Source: a virus
Length of the DNA stretch: 64,000 bases
Reading direction: 5' to 3' (one strand)
Virus record (IMG/VR): IMGVR_UViG_3300044655_001100
Coordinates: 1-64,000 of that record
Each line of letters begins with the position of its first letter. The first letter of the stretch is position 1. The notes under the pieces were generated by a model. That model was not told where the DNA came from. It made no database searches and saw only the letters and a program-made list of their open reading frames with translations. Of this stretch, positions 9,101 through 18,898 are shown piece after piece. A program made the position numbers and the translations under genes.

Positions 9101-10519
9101 ATGGTCGCTAAAGTAATTGCAGACACGTTCGTCGCATCAGGCGGCACACCGAATAATATTACGCTCGATACGGCGGGTAATGTCACGATTGGCAATGGCC
9201 TTATATCAACAGCTGATGCGACGATTAATGGCGTTCGTGTCGGCAATGGCGGCGGCGATATTGCGACGAACACCGCTGTTGGCGCTAGTGCTTTGACGGC
9301 AAATACCGCAGGCACCAACAACGTCGCCGTTGGCGCTAGTGCTTTGGCGGCGAATACGAGCGATCATAACGTCGCTGTAGGCTCCGGCGCTCTTGCATTA
9401 AATGTTGGAGGAACGCAAAATGTTGCAGTAGGAAGCGCTGCCCTTGCATCTAACATATCTTCAAACAATAACATCGCTATAGGACGTTTGGCTCTTAACT
9501 CAACTACCAGCGGAAACAATGTCGCCGTTGGTAGCCAGTCGCTTCAGGCAAATGTCAGCGGAACCAATAACTGTGCTTTAGGTGGCGGGACTCTTCGCCT
9601 TAATACCTCCGGTGTAAATAATACAGCTGTAGGTAATCAGGCTTTATTTAACAACAATGCGAACGGAAATTCTGCGATTGGTTTTGCAGCTCTGTATAGC
9701 AACACTACCGGCACACCGAATACAGCTGTTGGATATCAAGCCCTCAACCTCAACGTCTCCGGCACCAACAACGTCGCTGTTGGTGACAGTGCTTTGGCGG
9801 CGAATACGGGGAGCCAGAATACAGCAGTTGGTAGTCTTGCGCTTAGAGATAATATCGGAGGTCAGGGCAACTGTGGTTTTGGATATGGCGCTGGTACTAT
9901 CACAACCACTGGTAATTATAATATTTCCATTGGTTTTACAGCTTTAAATCAAAATTCGACTGGCAGTAATAATGTCGCAATTGGCGGTGGAGCATTATAT
10001 GCTAATACTTCAGATAATAATACAGCCGTTGGATTTAATTCTCTTATAAGTAATACCACAGGAATTAACAATGCGGCATTTGGTGTTAATTCTGGGGCTG
10101 ATGCTCTTATTAACCTCACAACACAAAATAACTACGTTGTCCTCGGCAACAATTCCACACAATTCCTCTACTGCAAAACAGCGACAATCACGACATCTGA
10201 CGTTCGTGATAAGATTGTTGACGGTGCTGTTCCACACGGATTAAGCTTTGTTAATCAAATCAACCCGATCAGCTACAAGTTTAAGGCAGAACGCGAAGAT
10301 ACAGTTGCTCAAGAAAACGAGCCGGTTCGATACGGCTTCTCCGCTCAAGAAATTCTCGCACTTGAGGGTGATAATCCAGCCATTATTGAGGCATCAAACC
10401 CTGATAAACTGGCATTTAACAGCGCCTATTTAATTCCTGTGCTTGTTAACGCGATCAAAGAACTCTCGGCCAAGAACGATGCTCTTGAGGCCCGTCTTGC
10501 TGCATTAGAATCTAAGTAA
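9101..10519 (+). CDS. Tail fibre with NTAVG repeats and C-terminal S74 chaperone domain
   Basis: 472 residues. Residues about 57-337 are YadA-head-like repeats (NTAVGASALTANT, NNVAVGDSALAANT). From about residue 366 the sequence SDVRDKIVDG, then FVNQINPISYKF, then YGFSAQEIL, ending in a coiled coil (AKNDALEARLAALE), is the intramolecular chaperone (peptidase S74, endosialidase type). In this family a Ser-Asp pair self-cleaves after trimerisation, and SD occurs at the domain start. The protein should fold as a trimer and shed its C-terminus. Upstream site AAGAGG. Confidence 0.85.
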   Translation: MVAKVIADTFVASGGTPNNITLDTAGNVTIGNGLISTADATINGVRVGNGGGDIATNTAVGASALTANTAGTNNVAVGASALAANTSDHNVAVGSGALALNVGGTQNVAVGSAALASNISSNNNIAIGRLALNSTTSGNNVAVGSQSLQANVSGTNNCALGGGTLRLNTSGVNNTAVGNQALFNNNANGNSAIGFAALYSNTTGTPNTAVGYQALNLNVSGTNNVAVGDSALAANTGSQNTAVGSLALRDNIGGQGNCGFGYGAGTITTTGNYNISIGFTALNQNSTGSNNVAIGGGALYANTSDNNTAVGFNSLISNTTGINNAAFGVNSGADALINLTTQNNYVVLGNNSTQFLYCKTATITTSDVRDKIVDGAVPHGLSFVNQINPISYKFKAEREDTVAQENEPVRYGFSAQEILALEGDNPAIIEASNPDKLAFNSAYLIPVLVNAIKELSAKNDALEARLAALESK

Positions 10520-10534
10520 TAAGGACACACTACC

Positions 10535-11428
10535 ATGCCAGTAACAATTGACGGCACAGCAGGCGTTATATCGCCAAATATGACAGTCACAACATTGACG
10601 CCGGGGTCTACTGTCGGCGTTGGCACTGGCGGTATTTTAAATAGCAGTGGTGGCGGTGGCGGTGGTGGTTCTGGAACTGCTGGGCAGTTGGCATATTATG
10701 CGGCAACAGGAACAACTTCTGTCGGCACAAATGCTGGCACGGGCGTTATTACGGCTATTGGACTTGCGGCTAATACAGCTGGCGGTATTTTAGTTCCATC
10801 AGCAGCTGGTACAGCGGGGCAGGTTTTACTTGGCGCTGGTTCTGGCGCAAGTCCAACATGGAGTTCCACGCCAACCCTTGGTGTTGTTGGAACGACTGCT
10901 GGAACGTTGGCGTTGGCTGGATCTACAAGTGGCTCAACGACATTAGCGGCATCTGCCATTGCTGGAACGACGACGGCTACGTTACCTGCACGGACTGGCA
11001 ATCTGATGATGGATGGGCCTGCGTTTAGTGTTTATCAAAGCGCGGCTCAAGCTGCATTACCTGCTGGAACACCTACAAAGATTTCACTACAAACAGAAGA
11101 ATTTGATACAAATAATAATTTTGATAACGCAACTAATTACCGATTTACTCCAACTGTTGCAGGATATTATCAAATTAACGGTAGCGTTCAAGTTTCTGGT
11201 GTTACCACGGGTCTAACATCTTATATTTACAAAAATGGTTTATCTTACAAACAAGGAAGTTATCTCCAAACATCCTCATCAACCCCAATATCTAATGTTG
11301 GTTCTGTTATTTATTTTAATGGAACAACAGATTATATCGAATTATGGGCATATACAGTAACCTCCTTGTCAGTAATTTCATCCAGTTCTTCTACTTTCTT
11401 AAACGGTTGCCTCATCCGTGGCGCATAA
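10535..11428 (+). CDS. Tail fibre with C-terminal C1q-like domain
   Basis: 297 residues. The start MPVTIDGTAGVISP and the low-complexity glycine run are typical of fibre shafts. Repeats such as GTAGQLAYYAATGT recur in the fibre at 17206. From about residue 165 a C1q-like domain follows (AQAALPAGTPTKISLQ, then VAGYYQINGSVQV, then FNGTTDYIELWAY), homologous to the partial protein at the left edge. Probable trimeric receptor-binding tip. It lies in an unbroken run of fibre genes. Confidence 0.75.
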   Translation: MPVTIDGTAGVISPNMTVTTLTPGSTVGVGTGGILNSSGGGGGGGSGTAGQLAYYAATGTTSVGTNAGTGVITAIGLAANTAGGILVPSAAGTAGQVLLGAGSGASPTWSSTPTLGVVGTTAGTLALAGSTSGSTTLAASAIAGTTTATLPARTGNLMMDGPAFSVYQSAAQAALPAGTPTKISLQTEEFDTNNNFDNATNYRFTPTVAGYYQINGSVQVSGVTTGLTSYIYKNGLSYKQGSYLQTSSSTPISNVGSVIYFNGTTDYIELWAYTVTSLSVISSSSSTFLNGCLIRGA

Positions 11429-11456
11429 CTCTATAATCTACTAAGGACCAAGAACC

Positions 11457-11885
11457 ATGGCCCAACGCCAAATACCCAACCTACCAGCGGCAGTATCTCT
11501 GTCTCCAACTGCACTCATCGAAATTGTGCAAAATGGAACAAGTATGAGAGCCTCTGCTGGGCAGATTGCGAAGCTTGGGTCATCGGTTGTTTTTGATGTT
11601 GTAAATAATGTTTCGGACACAGCGGTATTTTATCCGATTTATTTGAGTATTTATGAAGGCACAACGAATATCGCTTATGCGTCGAGTCCAAATTATTTAT
11701 ATGTTCCGCAAGAGGGTAGATTATCGTCGCTGCGTCCAGAGGCGATGCAGGGTGTTGCGTATAATAAGAATGCAGTTACACAGAATTACACATTTCCAAC
11801 TGGCGATAATGGTATGAGCGCAGGGCCTGTCACCATATCGGCGGTTTTGACTGTTCCCACAGGGTCTAATTGGGTCGTCGTCTGA
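11457..11885 (+). CDS. Small fibre-tip protein
   Basis: 142 residues. The N-terminus (MAQRQIPNLPAAVSLSPTAL) resembles the attachment segment of other fibres. The C-terminal about 35 residues (NYTFPTGDNGMSAGPVTIS then SNWVVV at the stop) are the same terminal module as in 8324-9085 and 11906-17179. It looks like a fibre reduced to its anchoring and terminal modules, perhaps a head-fibre or accessory fibre. No catalytic motif is visible. Confidence 0.55.
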   Translation: MAQRQIPNLPAAVSLSPTALIEIVQNGTSMRASAGQIAKLGSSVVFDVVNNVSDTAVFYPIYLSIYEGTTNIAYASSPNYLYVPQEGRLSSLRPEAMQGVAYNKNAVTQNYTFPTGDNGMSAGPVTISAVLTVPTGSNWVVV

Positions 11886-11905
11886 ACGGCTAGAGGATTT
11901 ATAAG

Positions 11906-14900
11906 ATGAGCGTTACGATCAACGGCACCAATAACTCAATCGCTTTTCCGGGCACAACCTCTGGAACGATTACGCTTTCGGCCACTCCTGCATCTGGAAC
12001 ACGCACACAGTATCTGCCAAACGCAGATGGAACATTGTTGCTTGCGACTGTTGTTATGAACTTCCCCACAACGCTTGGCGCAGCGGGTAACGTTCTTTCA
12101 ACCGATGGCGCTGGTAATCTTTCTTGGATATCTGGCGGCGGTGTTGGATCTGTAACATCAGTTAATGCAGCGACAGTTGCAGGTATGGGGCTGTCATTTA
12201 GTGGTGGACCGATTACAGCTGCTGGCACGTTAACTCTTGGCGGCACTCTTTCGATTGCTAATGGCGGCACGGGTCAAACAACGGCAGCGGCAGCTGCTAA
12301 TGCGTTGCTTCCTGCGCAGACTGCTCCTCAAGCTGGTTATGTGCTTTCAACCGATGGCGCTGGTGTATTAAGCTGGATAGCTAACGTCACGGCACCTGCT
12401 GCACCAGTTAATTCGGTTCAGTTTAATAATGCTGGATCTTTTGACGGCGACTCAGACTTTACTTTTGTTAGTGGCGTTAATGCTGTGCTTAGCGTTGGTA
12501 GCTTTGCTGGCAAAACTGGCGTTCTCAAGCTTCAGAATACTGGCATTAGCGGAAGTGTAACAATTGCTCCACCGACAGGCGCTCTTGCGTCTTGGACATT
12601 GACGCTTCCAAATAATGACGGTGCTGCGGGTGAATTCCTGACAACAGACGGCGCAGGAAATACGTCGTGGGCCCCAGCTGGTGGCGGTGGTGGTTCTGTT
12701 ACGAGCGTTGATGTGTCTGGTGGGTTAACAGGTCTAACGACTTCTGGCGGACCTATTCTGACTTCTGGCACAATCACGCTGGCCGGAACGCTTAATGTTT
12801 CAAACGGCGGCACAGGCGCAACGACTGCGATTGCTGCTCTTAATAATCTTCTGCCTACTCAGGGCGGCAATGCTGGACAGTATCTCACAACAGACGGCTT
12901 GAATAACGTCTCTTGGGACTCGATTGATATATCAACCGCATCTGTTACGGGCATTCTTCCGGTTGCCAAGGGTGGCACAGGGCTCAACGCTGTAGGACCT
13001 GCGGGTGAAGTTCTAATATCAAACGGAACGACAGCTGGCTGGGCAGCGCTTCCTCCTGTTGCGGATCTTTCTGGTGGCGGCGCAGGTCAGGTTCCGTATC
13101 AATCTGCTGCTAATAATACTGCATTTGTTGCTGCTGGAACGGTTGGTCAGGTTTTTCAATCTAACGGCACTGCTGCTCCAACTTGGGGCCCAATCAATTT
13201 AGCGTCGGCTGCCTCAGTCACAAACATCTTGCCAATCGCCAATGGCGGCACAGGCTTGTCTGCACTGGGCGCAAGTGTGCAAACGGCGCTTGGTGTTAAC
13301 GTCGGATCAGCTGGCTCTATAGTTCTAAATGGCGGCGCTCTCGGAACTCCTGCCTCTGGCGATCTGTCAAACTGCACAAATCTTGATTTGACATCTGGCG
13401 TTGCGAACGTTCTTCCGATTGCCAATGGTGGCACGGGGTTGAACACCGTTGGTCCTGCGGGTGAGATTCTCATTTCAGACGGCACGGGTGCAGCGTGGGC
13501 TGCAATGCCACCAGCCACTGATATTGCAAATGGTGCTGCTGGACAAATTCCATATCAAACAGCGCCAGACACAACGTCATTTGTTACGGTTGGAACGGCT
13601 GGTCAGATCCTGCAATCAAATGGTGCAGCTGCGCCGACATGGATTAATGTCCCAAATGCACCGTCAATTGCTGGCGGTATTGCGTCGGAAGTTCTGTATC
13701 AATCATCACCTGGCGTCACGGCTTTTGTTCCAAACGGAACGATTGGCGAATCGCTTCTTTCGAACGGCGTTGGCGCACCCGCATGGGGGCCGCTTGATCT
13801 GAGCCTCGCGGCTGCTGTTACAGGTATCCTGCCAATTGCTCATGGTGGCACAGGTCTGGCTGCTCTTGGTGCTGGCGTTCAGACGGCGCTTTCAAACGCT
13901 GCTGGCGGCGCAAATGGTTTTGCGACACTTAATGCTTCGGGCATCCTTCCGACAACGCAGGGCGGCATCGGCGGTGCGCTGAATGCTGGCTGGACATCAA
14001 TCCTTGGCGCTGCCCCTGGCACAGGCGTTGGCACGGCTCTTGGAATCAACGTCGGCACAGCTGGTTCGTTTGTCGTTAATGGTGGAGCTCTTGGTACGCC
14101 AGCCTCTGGTGTTTTGACGAATGCAACGGGCCTTCCGCTAACAACGGGCGTTACAGGAATCCTGCCGATTGCGAATGGTGGCACTGGTCTTGGCGTAATT
14201 GGCACAGTTGGTCAGGTTCTAACGTCTGACGGCACGAATGCTGTTTGGGCGAATGAGTCGGCGTTTGCGGCAGATTTGTCTGGCGGCGCTGCATCTCAGC
14301 TTCTTTATCAGTCAGCTGCAAACACAACGGCTTTCCTGCCAAACGGCACAGCTGGTCAGGTTCTCCAGTCGAATGGTGCGCTTGCTCCTCAGTGGGTGAC
14401 TTCGGACGTCACAATTGGCACGACGAGCATTCCACTTGACGGCTCTTCGGTGTCTCTTGCTGGCGTTAGTTTTGTAACGCTTACACAAGACCCACCAACA
14501 GCGCTTGATGCTGCGACAAAGCAATATGTGGATCTTGCCACATCTTCCGTAAACCGCATGGCTCCTGTTGATGCGGCAACAACTGGCCCTATTACCCTTA
14601 GTGGTGCGCAGACGGTTGACGGCGTTCCCCTTGTTGGTGGTGAACGTGTTCTTGTTAAGAACCAAGTAGCCCCTGCAGACAACGGCGTTTATGACGTTGG
14701 AACGCCTTGGACACGTTCTGCAGATGCAGATACGTGGAATGAATATGTTGCGGCACAGGTTTATGTTCTGAATGGCTCGACGCAAGATGCGACTTCTTGG
14801 ATTCAGACGTCCCCAGCTGGTGGAACGCTTGGTAGCACTGCGCTGAATTGGGAACAGACATCTGGCATTAATAGTTACGCTGCCGGTATTGGCCTTACAC

Positions 14901-17179
14901 AGGCTGGTAACGTCTTTAACAATGCTGGCGTTCTTTCGTTTTCTGGCAGCACGACTGGCTTAACACCTGCTCTTGCGACAACTGGTGCTGTATCTCTTGG
15001 TGGTACGCTCCTTCCTGCTCACGGCGGCACGGGCTTAAATGCGCTTGGCACGGGTGTGGCTACAGCGCTCGGCATCAACGTCGGCACAGCTGGCTCCTTC
15101 GTCGTCAACGGCGGCGCTCTCGGAACGCCTTCTTCTGGCACACTGACGAACGCGACTGGCTTGCCGATTTTAACAGGCGTATCTGGCCTTGGCACAAACG
15201 TAGCGACCTTCCTTGCAACGCCGTCGAGCGCTAACCTTGCGGCAGCGATTACAGATGAGACAGGCTCTGGCGCACTTGTGTTTGCGAACTCGCCAACATT
15301 GGTTACGCCAAATCTTGGAACGCCGTCTACGCTTGTTCTGACAAATGCGACGGGCCTTAATTTAACGACAGGCGTGACAGGTATATTGCCTATTGCGAAC
15401 GGAGGCACAGGACTTTCGGCACTCGGCACAGGCATTCAGACAGCGCTCGGCACAAATCTTGGTGCAGTTGGTGGCTTGCTGACGGTTGGCGCTACGCCGC
15501 TCACGAACAATGGTGTTCTTCTTGGAACATCTGTAGCGGGTGAACTTGGTTCGACAGCAGTTGGCATAACGGGTCAGATTCTGATCGGTCAGACAGCTTC
15601 TGCGCCAATTTGGTCATCTACAGTTACTTTGGGCGTTCAAGGCACGACTGCTGGCGTATTACGTCTTGCAAACACGAATGCTGGTAACTTCCCAACGACG
15701 ATTTCGTCTAGTGCATCGGCAACTGCTGCGTGGACTCTGACGCTCCCAGTTGATGATGGATTGGCGGGTCAGGTTCTCTCGACTGACGGCAACGGCCTTA
15801 CATCGTGGATTGCGAATGACGCTGGCATCACTGTTAATACGACAGCGATTATCGGTGGCACAACAAACCGTATTCTTTATGACAATGCTGGCACCGTTGG
15901 TGAATTACCTGTCGGAACTGGCGTTGCTGCGGCGATTGCAGCAAACGTCGGCGCTGCTGGCGGCTTCCTGATTAATGGTGCAACACCACTGACGGCAAAT
16001 GGCGTCGTTCTTGGCACATCGACACTGGGTCAGCTTGGTTCGACGGCTGTTGGAACGACAGGTCAGGTGTTTATTGGAAACACGGCTGCTGCTCCTTCGT
16101 GGTCATCGACGCTAGTTCTTGGAACACAGAGCACAACAGCTGGTGTATTACGCCTTACGAATACGGCTGTTGGCGCATTCCCAACGACAATTCAATCGGC
16201 TTCTGGCGCTACAATGGCGTGGACATTAACATTGCCACCAGATGATGGTTTGGCTGGTTATGTTCTTGCGACAGACGGATCTGGCAATACAACATGGGTT
16301 GATAAAGCCGCACTAGGTTTCACTCAAGGGTCTGTTCCATTTATCGGCGCTGCTGGCGATCTTGCTCAAGATAACGCTAATTTCTTCTTCGATAACACGA
16401 ATAATCGCCTTGGGTTAATTACATCTGCCCCAGATGTAACGCTTGATGTTGGATTGGCCACTGACGCAATTGCAATGCCTAAAGGCACAACGCTTGAGCG
16501 TCCAAATCCTGCGGCCCCTGGCTACACACGCTTTAACATCACTACTGATGCTCTTGAGACATTTGATGGAACTGATTGGGTTAGAGCAAGTCAAGGCGTC
16601 TATTCATTAGGTTCTGTTTTATTTGCAGATGCTAATGGAGCAATAGCGGAAGATAATTCAAACTTCTTCTGGGATAACACGACGAAGACGTTGGCTCTTG
16701 GTGAAGCGTCAACAAGTGATGGACAGCTGAAGCTCTACAGCAATCTTTCTGCAAATAGTGTTAGTATTTTCTCTGGAAACAACACTGTTTCTTGGAACTT
16801 AATACTTCCTGTTGATGATGGCGCAGCTGGTCAAGCACTTATCACAGACGGTTCTGGCGTAACGTCATGGGGCGCTGCTGGTGCGACCATTACGGACACG
16901 ACGGCTGCTGGCACGAATTATCCTGTCTTTGCGAATGCTAATACAGGCACATTCTCAACTGCCTATGTTACGAGCACCAAATATACCTTCAACCCTAGCA
17001 CGGGTCAGCTGACTGCGCCGAATATGGCGTCATCTGCGGGTATCCATTTGAATGCTCAGGCGATAACGGCTAGTTACACAATTCCAGCTGGTTACAATGG
17101 ATTAAGTGCTGGGCCTGTTGTATTATCTGGCGGCGTGACCGTTACAGTCGCGGCAGGCGGAAACTGGGCAGTAGTTTAA
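11906..17179 (+). CDS. Giant tail fibre (1757 aa) with GGTG repeats
   Basis: The longest fibre of the array. About ten copies of ILPIANGGTGLSALG-type units alternate with GTPASGxLTNATGLPLTTGV units across residues 100-1240. Blocks with GQVLSTDGAGNLSW-like sequence recur throughout. Residues about 853-988 contain the fibre-associated domain TGPITLSGAQTVDGVPLVGG then LVKNQVAPADNGVYDV, also present in 5123-6475. The last 36 residues are the shared terminal module (SYTIPAGYNGLSAGPVVLSG, ending NWAVV). Repeats at the DNA level make the gene prone to recombination between copies. It is presumably a long beta-structured trimeric fibre. Confidence 0.8.
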   Translation: MSVTINGTNNSIAFPGTTSGTITLSATPASGTRTQYLPNADGTLLLATVVMNFPTTLGAAGNVLSTDGAGNLSWISGGGVGSVTSVNAATVAGMGLSFSGGPITAAGTLTLGGTLSIANGGTGQTTAAAAANALLPAQTAPQAGYVLSTDGAGVLSWIANVTAPAAPVNSVQFNNAGSFDGDSDFTFVSGVNAVLSVGSFAGKTGVLKLQNTGISGSVTIAPPTGALASWTLTLPNNDGAAGEFLTTDGAGNTSWAPAGGGGGSVTSVDVSGGLTGLTTSGGPILTSGTITLAGTLNVSNGGTGATTAIAALNNLLPTQGGNAGQYLTTDGLNNVSWDSIDISTASVTGILPVAKGGTGLNAVGPAGEVLISNGTTAGWAALPPVADLSGGGAGQVPYQSAANNTAFVAAGTVGQVFQSNGTAAPTWGPINLASAASVTNILPIANGGTGLSALGASVQTALGVNVGSAGSIVLNGGALGTPASGDLSNCTNLDLTSGVANVLPIANGGTGLNTVGPAGEILISDGTGAAWAAMPPATDIANGAAGQIPYQTAPDTTSFVTVGTAGQILQSNGAAAPTWINVPNAPSIAGGIASEVLYQSSPGVTAFVPNGTIGESLLSNGVGAPAWGPLDLSLAAAVTGILPIAHGGTGLAALGAGVQTALSNAAGGANGFATLNASGILPTTQGGIGGALNAGWTSILGAAPGTGVGTALGINVGTAGSFVVNGGALGTPASGVLTNATGLPLTTGVTGILPIANGGTGLGVIGTVGQVLTSDGTNAVWANESAFAADLSGGAASQLLYQSAANTTAFLPNGTAGQVLQSNGALAPQWVTSDVTIGTTSIPLDGSSVSLAGVSFVTLTQDPPTALDAATKQYVDLATSSVNRMAPVDAATTGPITLSGAQTVDGVPLVGGERVLVKNQVAPADNGVYDVGTPWTRSADADTWNEYVAAQVYVLNGSTQDATSWIQTSPAGGTLGSTALNWEQTSGINSYAAGIGLTQAGNVFNNAGVLSFSGSTTGLTPALATTGAVSLGGTLLPAHGGTGLNALGTGVATALGINVGTAGSFVVNGGALGTPSSGTLTNATGLPILTGVSGLGTNVATFLATPSSANLAAAITDETGSGALVFANSPTLVTPNLGTPSTLVLTNATGLNLTTGVTGILPIANGGTGLSALGTGIQTALGTNLGAVGGLLTVGATPLTNNGVLLGTSVAGELGSTAVGITGQILIGQTASAPIWSSTVTLGVQGTTAGVLRLANTNAGNFPTTISSSASATAAWTLTLPVDDGLAGQVLSTDGNGLTSWIANDAGITVNTTAIIGGTTNRILYDNAGTVGELPVGTGVAAAIAANVGAAGGFLINGATPLTANGVVLGTSTLGQLGSTAVGTTGQVFIGNTAAAPSWSSTLVLGTQSTTAGVLRLTNTAVGAFPTTIQSASGATMAWTLTLPPDDGLAGYVLATDGSGNTTWVDKAALGFTQGSVPFIGAAGDLAQDNANFFFDNTNNRLGLITSAPDVTLDVGLATDAIAMPKGTTLERPNPAAPGYTRFNITTDALETFDGTDWVRASQGVYSLGSVLFADANGAIAEDNSNFFWDNTTKTLALGEASTSDGQLKLYSNLSANSVSIFSGNNTVSWNLILPVDDGAAGQALITDGSGVTSWGAAGATITDTTAAGTNYPVFANANTGTFSTAYVTSTKYTFNPSTGQLTAPNMASSAGIHLNAQAITASYTIPAGYNGLSAGPVVLSGGVTVTVAAGGNWAVV

Positions 17180-17205
17180 TAGTCAAAACTTAGAGGTTTT
17201 ATAAA

Positions 17206-18183
17206 ATGGCGACGATTACACTCAACGGCTCAGCATCGGGCTCTATTAATCTTACCGTTCCTGCGGCTGCTGGGACGAATACTGTTACCATCCCCGCCGC
17301 TACTGGCACGTTGATGCTGTCAACTAATTCTTATTCTTGGCCAGCCAGCTACGGCACGAGTGGTCAGGTTCTTTCAACTGATGGTGCGGGTAATCTTTCG
17401 TGGATTAATGCTGGCAGCGGCGGCGGAACGGTTAATTCTGGCACATCAGGTCAACTTGCATATTATGCTGCTACAGGAACTGCTGTAAGTGGATTGACGC
17501 TTGGAACAGGCGTTCAAACGGCGATTGGTATTGCCGCAAATACTGTTGGGGGAATTGTTACATATAATGGAACGGCACCCACTCAAACAGTTTTAAGTTC
17601 TGGTTCTGGAACATATACAGTACCTACGGGCGTTAAATATATCCGTATCCAAATGTGCGGTGGCGGTGGCGGTGGTACCGGCGTTACCCCTGGTGTTGGT
17701 TACGGAACTGGGGGTTCTGGTGGAACTACATCATTTGGTTCGTATAGTGCTTCTGGTGGTGGCGGTGGCACAAACACAGGATCTGGAGTTAGAGGGCTAA
17801 CTGTTACAGGATCACCAACTATAATTATAAACGGAAACGATGGAAATAATTCCACTTTTGTAGGAATATCTTCTACTTCCGGCGGCGGAAATGGCGGAGC
17901 ATCATTTTTTGGCGCTGGCGGCAATGGAGGTAAACCGGGTTCTAGTGGTGCGAACGCTTTTGTTTATGGCGCTGGCGGAGGGGGTATGGGTGGTGATTCT
18001 GGAAGTTCTGTCTCTCCTGGATGCGGAGGAGGGGGCTCTCCCTATATCTCAACAATAATTGCATCTCCTGCTGCTACATATTCTTACGTCGTTGCAGCTG
18101 GTGGTGCAGCTGGTGCTGGAACTTTGTCAGGCGGAGCAGGTAGTTCTGGCGTTATTATCATTGACGAATATTACAATTACTAA
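17206..18183 (+). CDS. Glycine-rich tail adhesin
   Basis: 325 residues. The N-terminal part has fibre repeats (TLNGSASGSINLTVPAAAG, SGQVLSTDGAGNLSW). After YTVPTGVKYIRIQMCGGGGG the protein is dominated by glycine-rich runs separated by short variable stretches (GTGGSGGTTSFG, GAGGNGGKPGSSGAN, GGGMGGDSGSS), ending GSSGVIIIDEYYNY. This resembles the polyglycine-sandwich adhesins of T-even-like phages (gp38 type), where variable loops between glycine helices contact the receptor. The similarity is structural style, not proven homology. Confidence 0.7.
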   Translation: MATITLNGSASGSINLTVPAAAGTNTVTIPAATGTLMLSTNSYSWPASYGTSGQVLSTDGAGNLSWINAGSGGGTVNSGTSGQLAYYAATGTAVSGLTLGTGVQTAIGIAANTVGGIVTYNGTAPTQTVLSSGSGTYTVPTGVKYIRIQMCGGGGGGTGVTPGVGYGTGGSGGTTSFGSYSASGGGGGTNTGSGVRGLTVTGSPTIIINGNDGNNSTFVGISSTSGGGNGGASFFGAGGNGGKPGSSGANAFVYGAGGGGMGGDSGSSVSPGCGGGGSPYISTIIASPAATYSYVVAAGGAAGAGTLSGGAGSSGVIIIDEYYNY

Positions 18184-18192
18184 GGTGCAATC

Positions 18193-18390
18193 ATGAAAAG
18201 ATATGCGATTATAAAAGGCGAAGAAGTCATCAACGTAGTATCTTACGAAAACCCTCCGTCAAATCCACCACTTGGGTTTCCAGCTGATCACATTGCTGTT
18301 GAATCAGAACGTGCCAGCCCTGGATGGCTTTATAAAAATGGGCAATTAATCGATACTATACCGATTATTCCTCATGTAATTGAAAAATAA
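18193..18390 (+). CDS. Small tail-fibre-associated protein
   Basis: 65 residues, preceded by AAGGTGCAATCATG. The sequence MKRYAIIKGEEVINVVSYEN then PGWLYKNGQLIDT is like short proteins encoded after phage fibres that may be assembly factors. It closes the adhesin array. No catalytic motif is visible. Confidence 0.55.
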   Translation: MKRYAIIKGEEVINVVSYENPPSNPPLGFPADHIAVESERASPGWLYKNGQLIDTIPIIPHVIEK

Positions 18391-18395
18391 GATCA

Positions 18396-18494
18396 GTGTC
18401 CGTTCCAGAAAAAATAGACTCTATAATGTTGGGAATGGAATCTGTATTCGTAATGATGCCAATAGTGTTTATTTGGATCATGATGAGGAAGTAA
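18396..18494 (+). CDS. Small single-span membrane protein (32 aa)
   Basis: A GTG-started frame, 5 bases after the previous stop, reads MSVPEKIDSIML then a hydrophobic segment containing VFVMMPIVFIWIMM and ends MMRK. The form (charged N-terminus, one transmembrane segment, basic end) is common for tiny phage membrane proteins. No strong Shine-Dalgarno is visible, so translation would depend on coupling. A competing frame (18380-18562) has no such character. Confidence 0.35.
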   Translation: MSVPEKIDSIMLGMESVFVMMPIVFIWIMMRK

Positions 18495-18516
18495 AAAGTA
18501 GTAAGGACAAGTTCTT

Positions 18517-18885
18517 ATGCCGCTTAATTTATTGCCAACGACGATTACGAGTGAGCCTTTAGATGGGCTGCTGCAGTATGACGTTCTGACACAGGTGATA
18601 TATTACAGCGATGCAGATACGACAGGTGATTTTCAGATAAACTTTCGCGGTGATTCTGAAACAACATTTGCGTCAACTGTCCCAGTTGGCAATACTCTTG
18701 AGTTAACGCTTTTCGCTAATATGGGCGAAACAGCACATTCACTAACTGAAATAACGATTGATGGCGAGGCTCCATCACAGATCTTAGGAGTAAAGCAATT
18801 ACCTATTCTTTGGAACAGAAACGTAATTGCACAAATTTCCTTCAGCATAACGCAAGTTTCTGAAGGAGTTTTTTTGCTGTATTGA
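18517..18885 (+). CDS. Conserved-type phage structural protein, unknown role
   Basis: 122 residues, preceded by AGTAAGGACAAG. Beta-rich (DFQINFRGDSETTFAS, LELTLFANMGETAH, NVIAQISFSITQV). It resembles the protein at 22241-22603 in pattern: both end in a hydrophobic beta segment containing S(I/T)ITxS/Q. Such proteins occur near tail genes of many uncultured podoviruses. Function unknown. Confidence 0.5.
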   Translation: MPLNLLPTTITSEPLDGLLQYDVLTQVIYYSDADTTGDFQINFRGDSETTFASTVPVGNTLELTLFANMGETAHSLTEITIDGEAPSQILGVKQLPILWNRNVIAQISFSITQVSEGVFLLY

Positions 18886-18898
18886 GTTATAAAGATTT

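Noticed and set aside
12532-15435. Several minus-strand frames of 93-157 codons under the giant fibre
   Set aside because: Repeated antisense translations of the GGTG and GTPASG repeats, with no ribosome-binding sites or recognisable motifs.
1-18390. Diversity-generating retroelement acting on the fibres
   Set aside because: No reverse transcriptase gene and no template/variable repeat pair with A-specific differences was seen.
18380-18562. 60-codon plus-strand frame
   Set aside because: Overlaps two genes, has no hydrophobic or domain character, and competes with the better supported 32-codon membrane protein.
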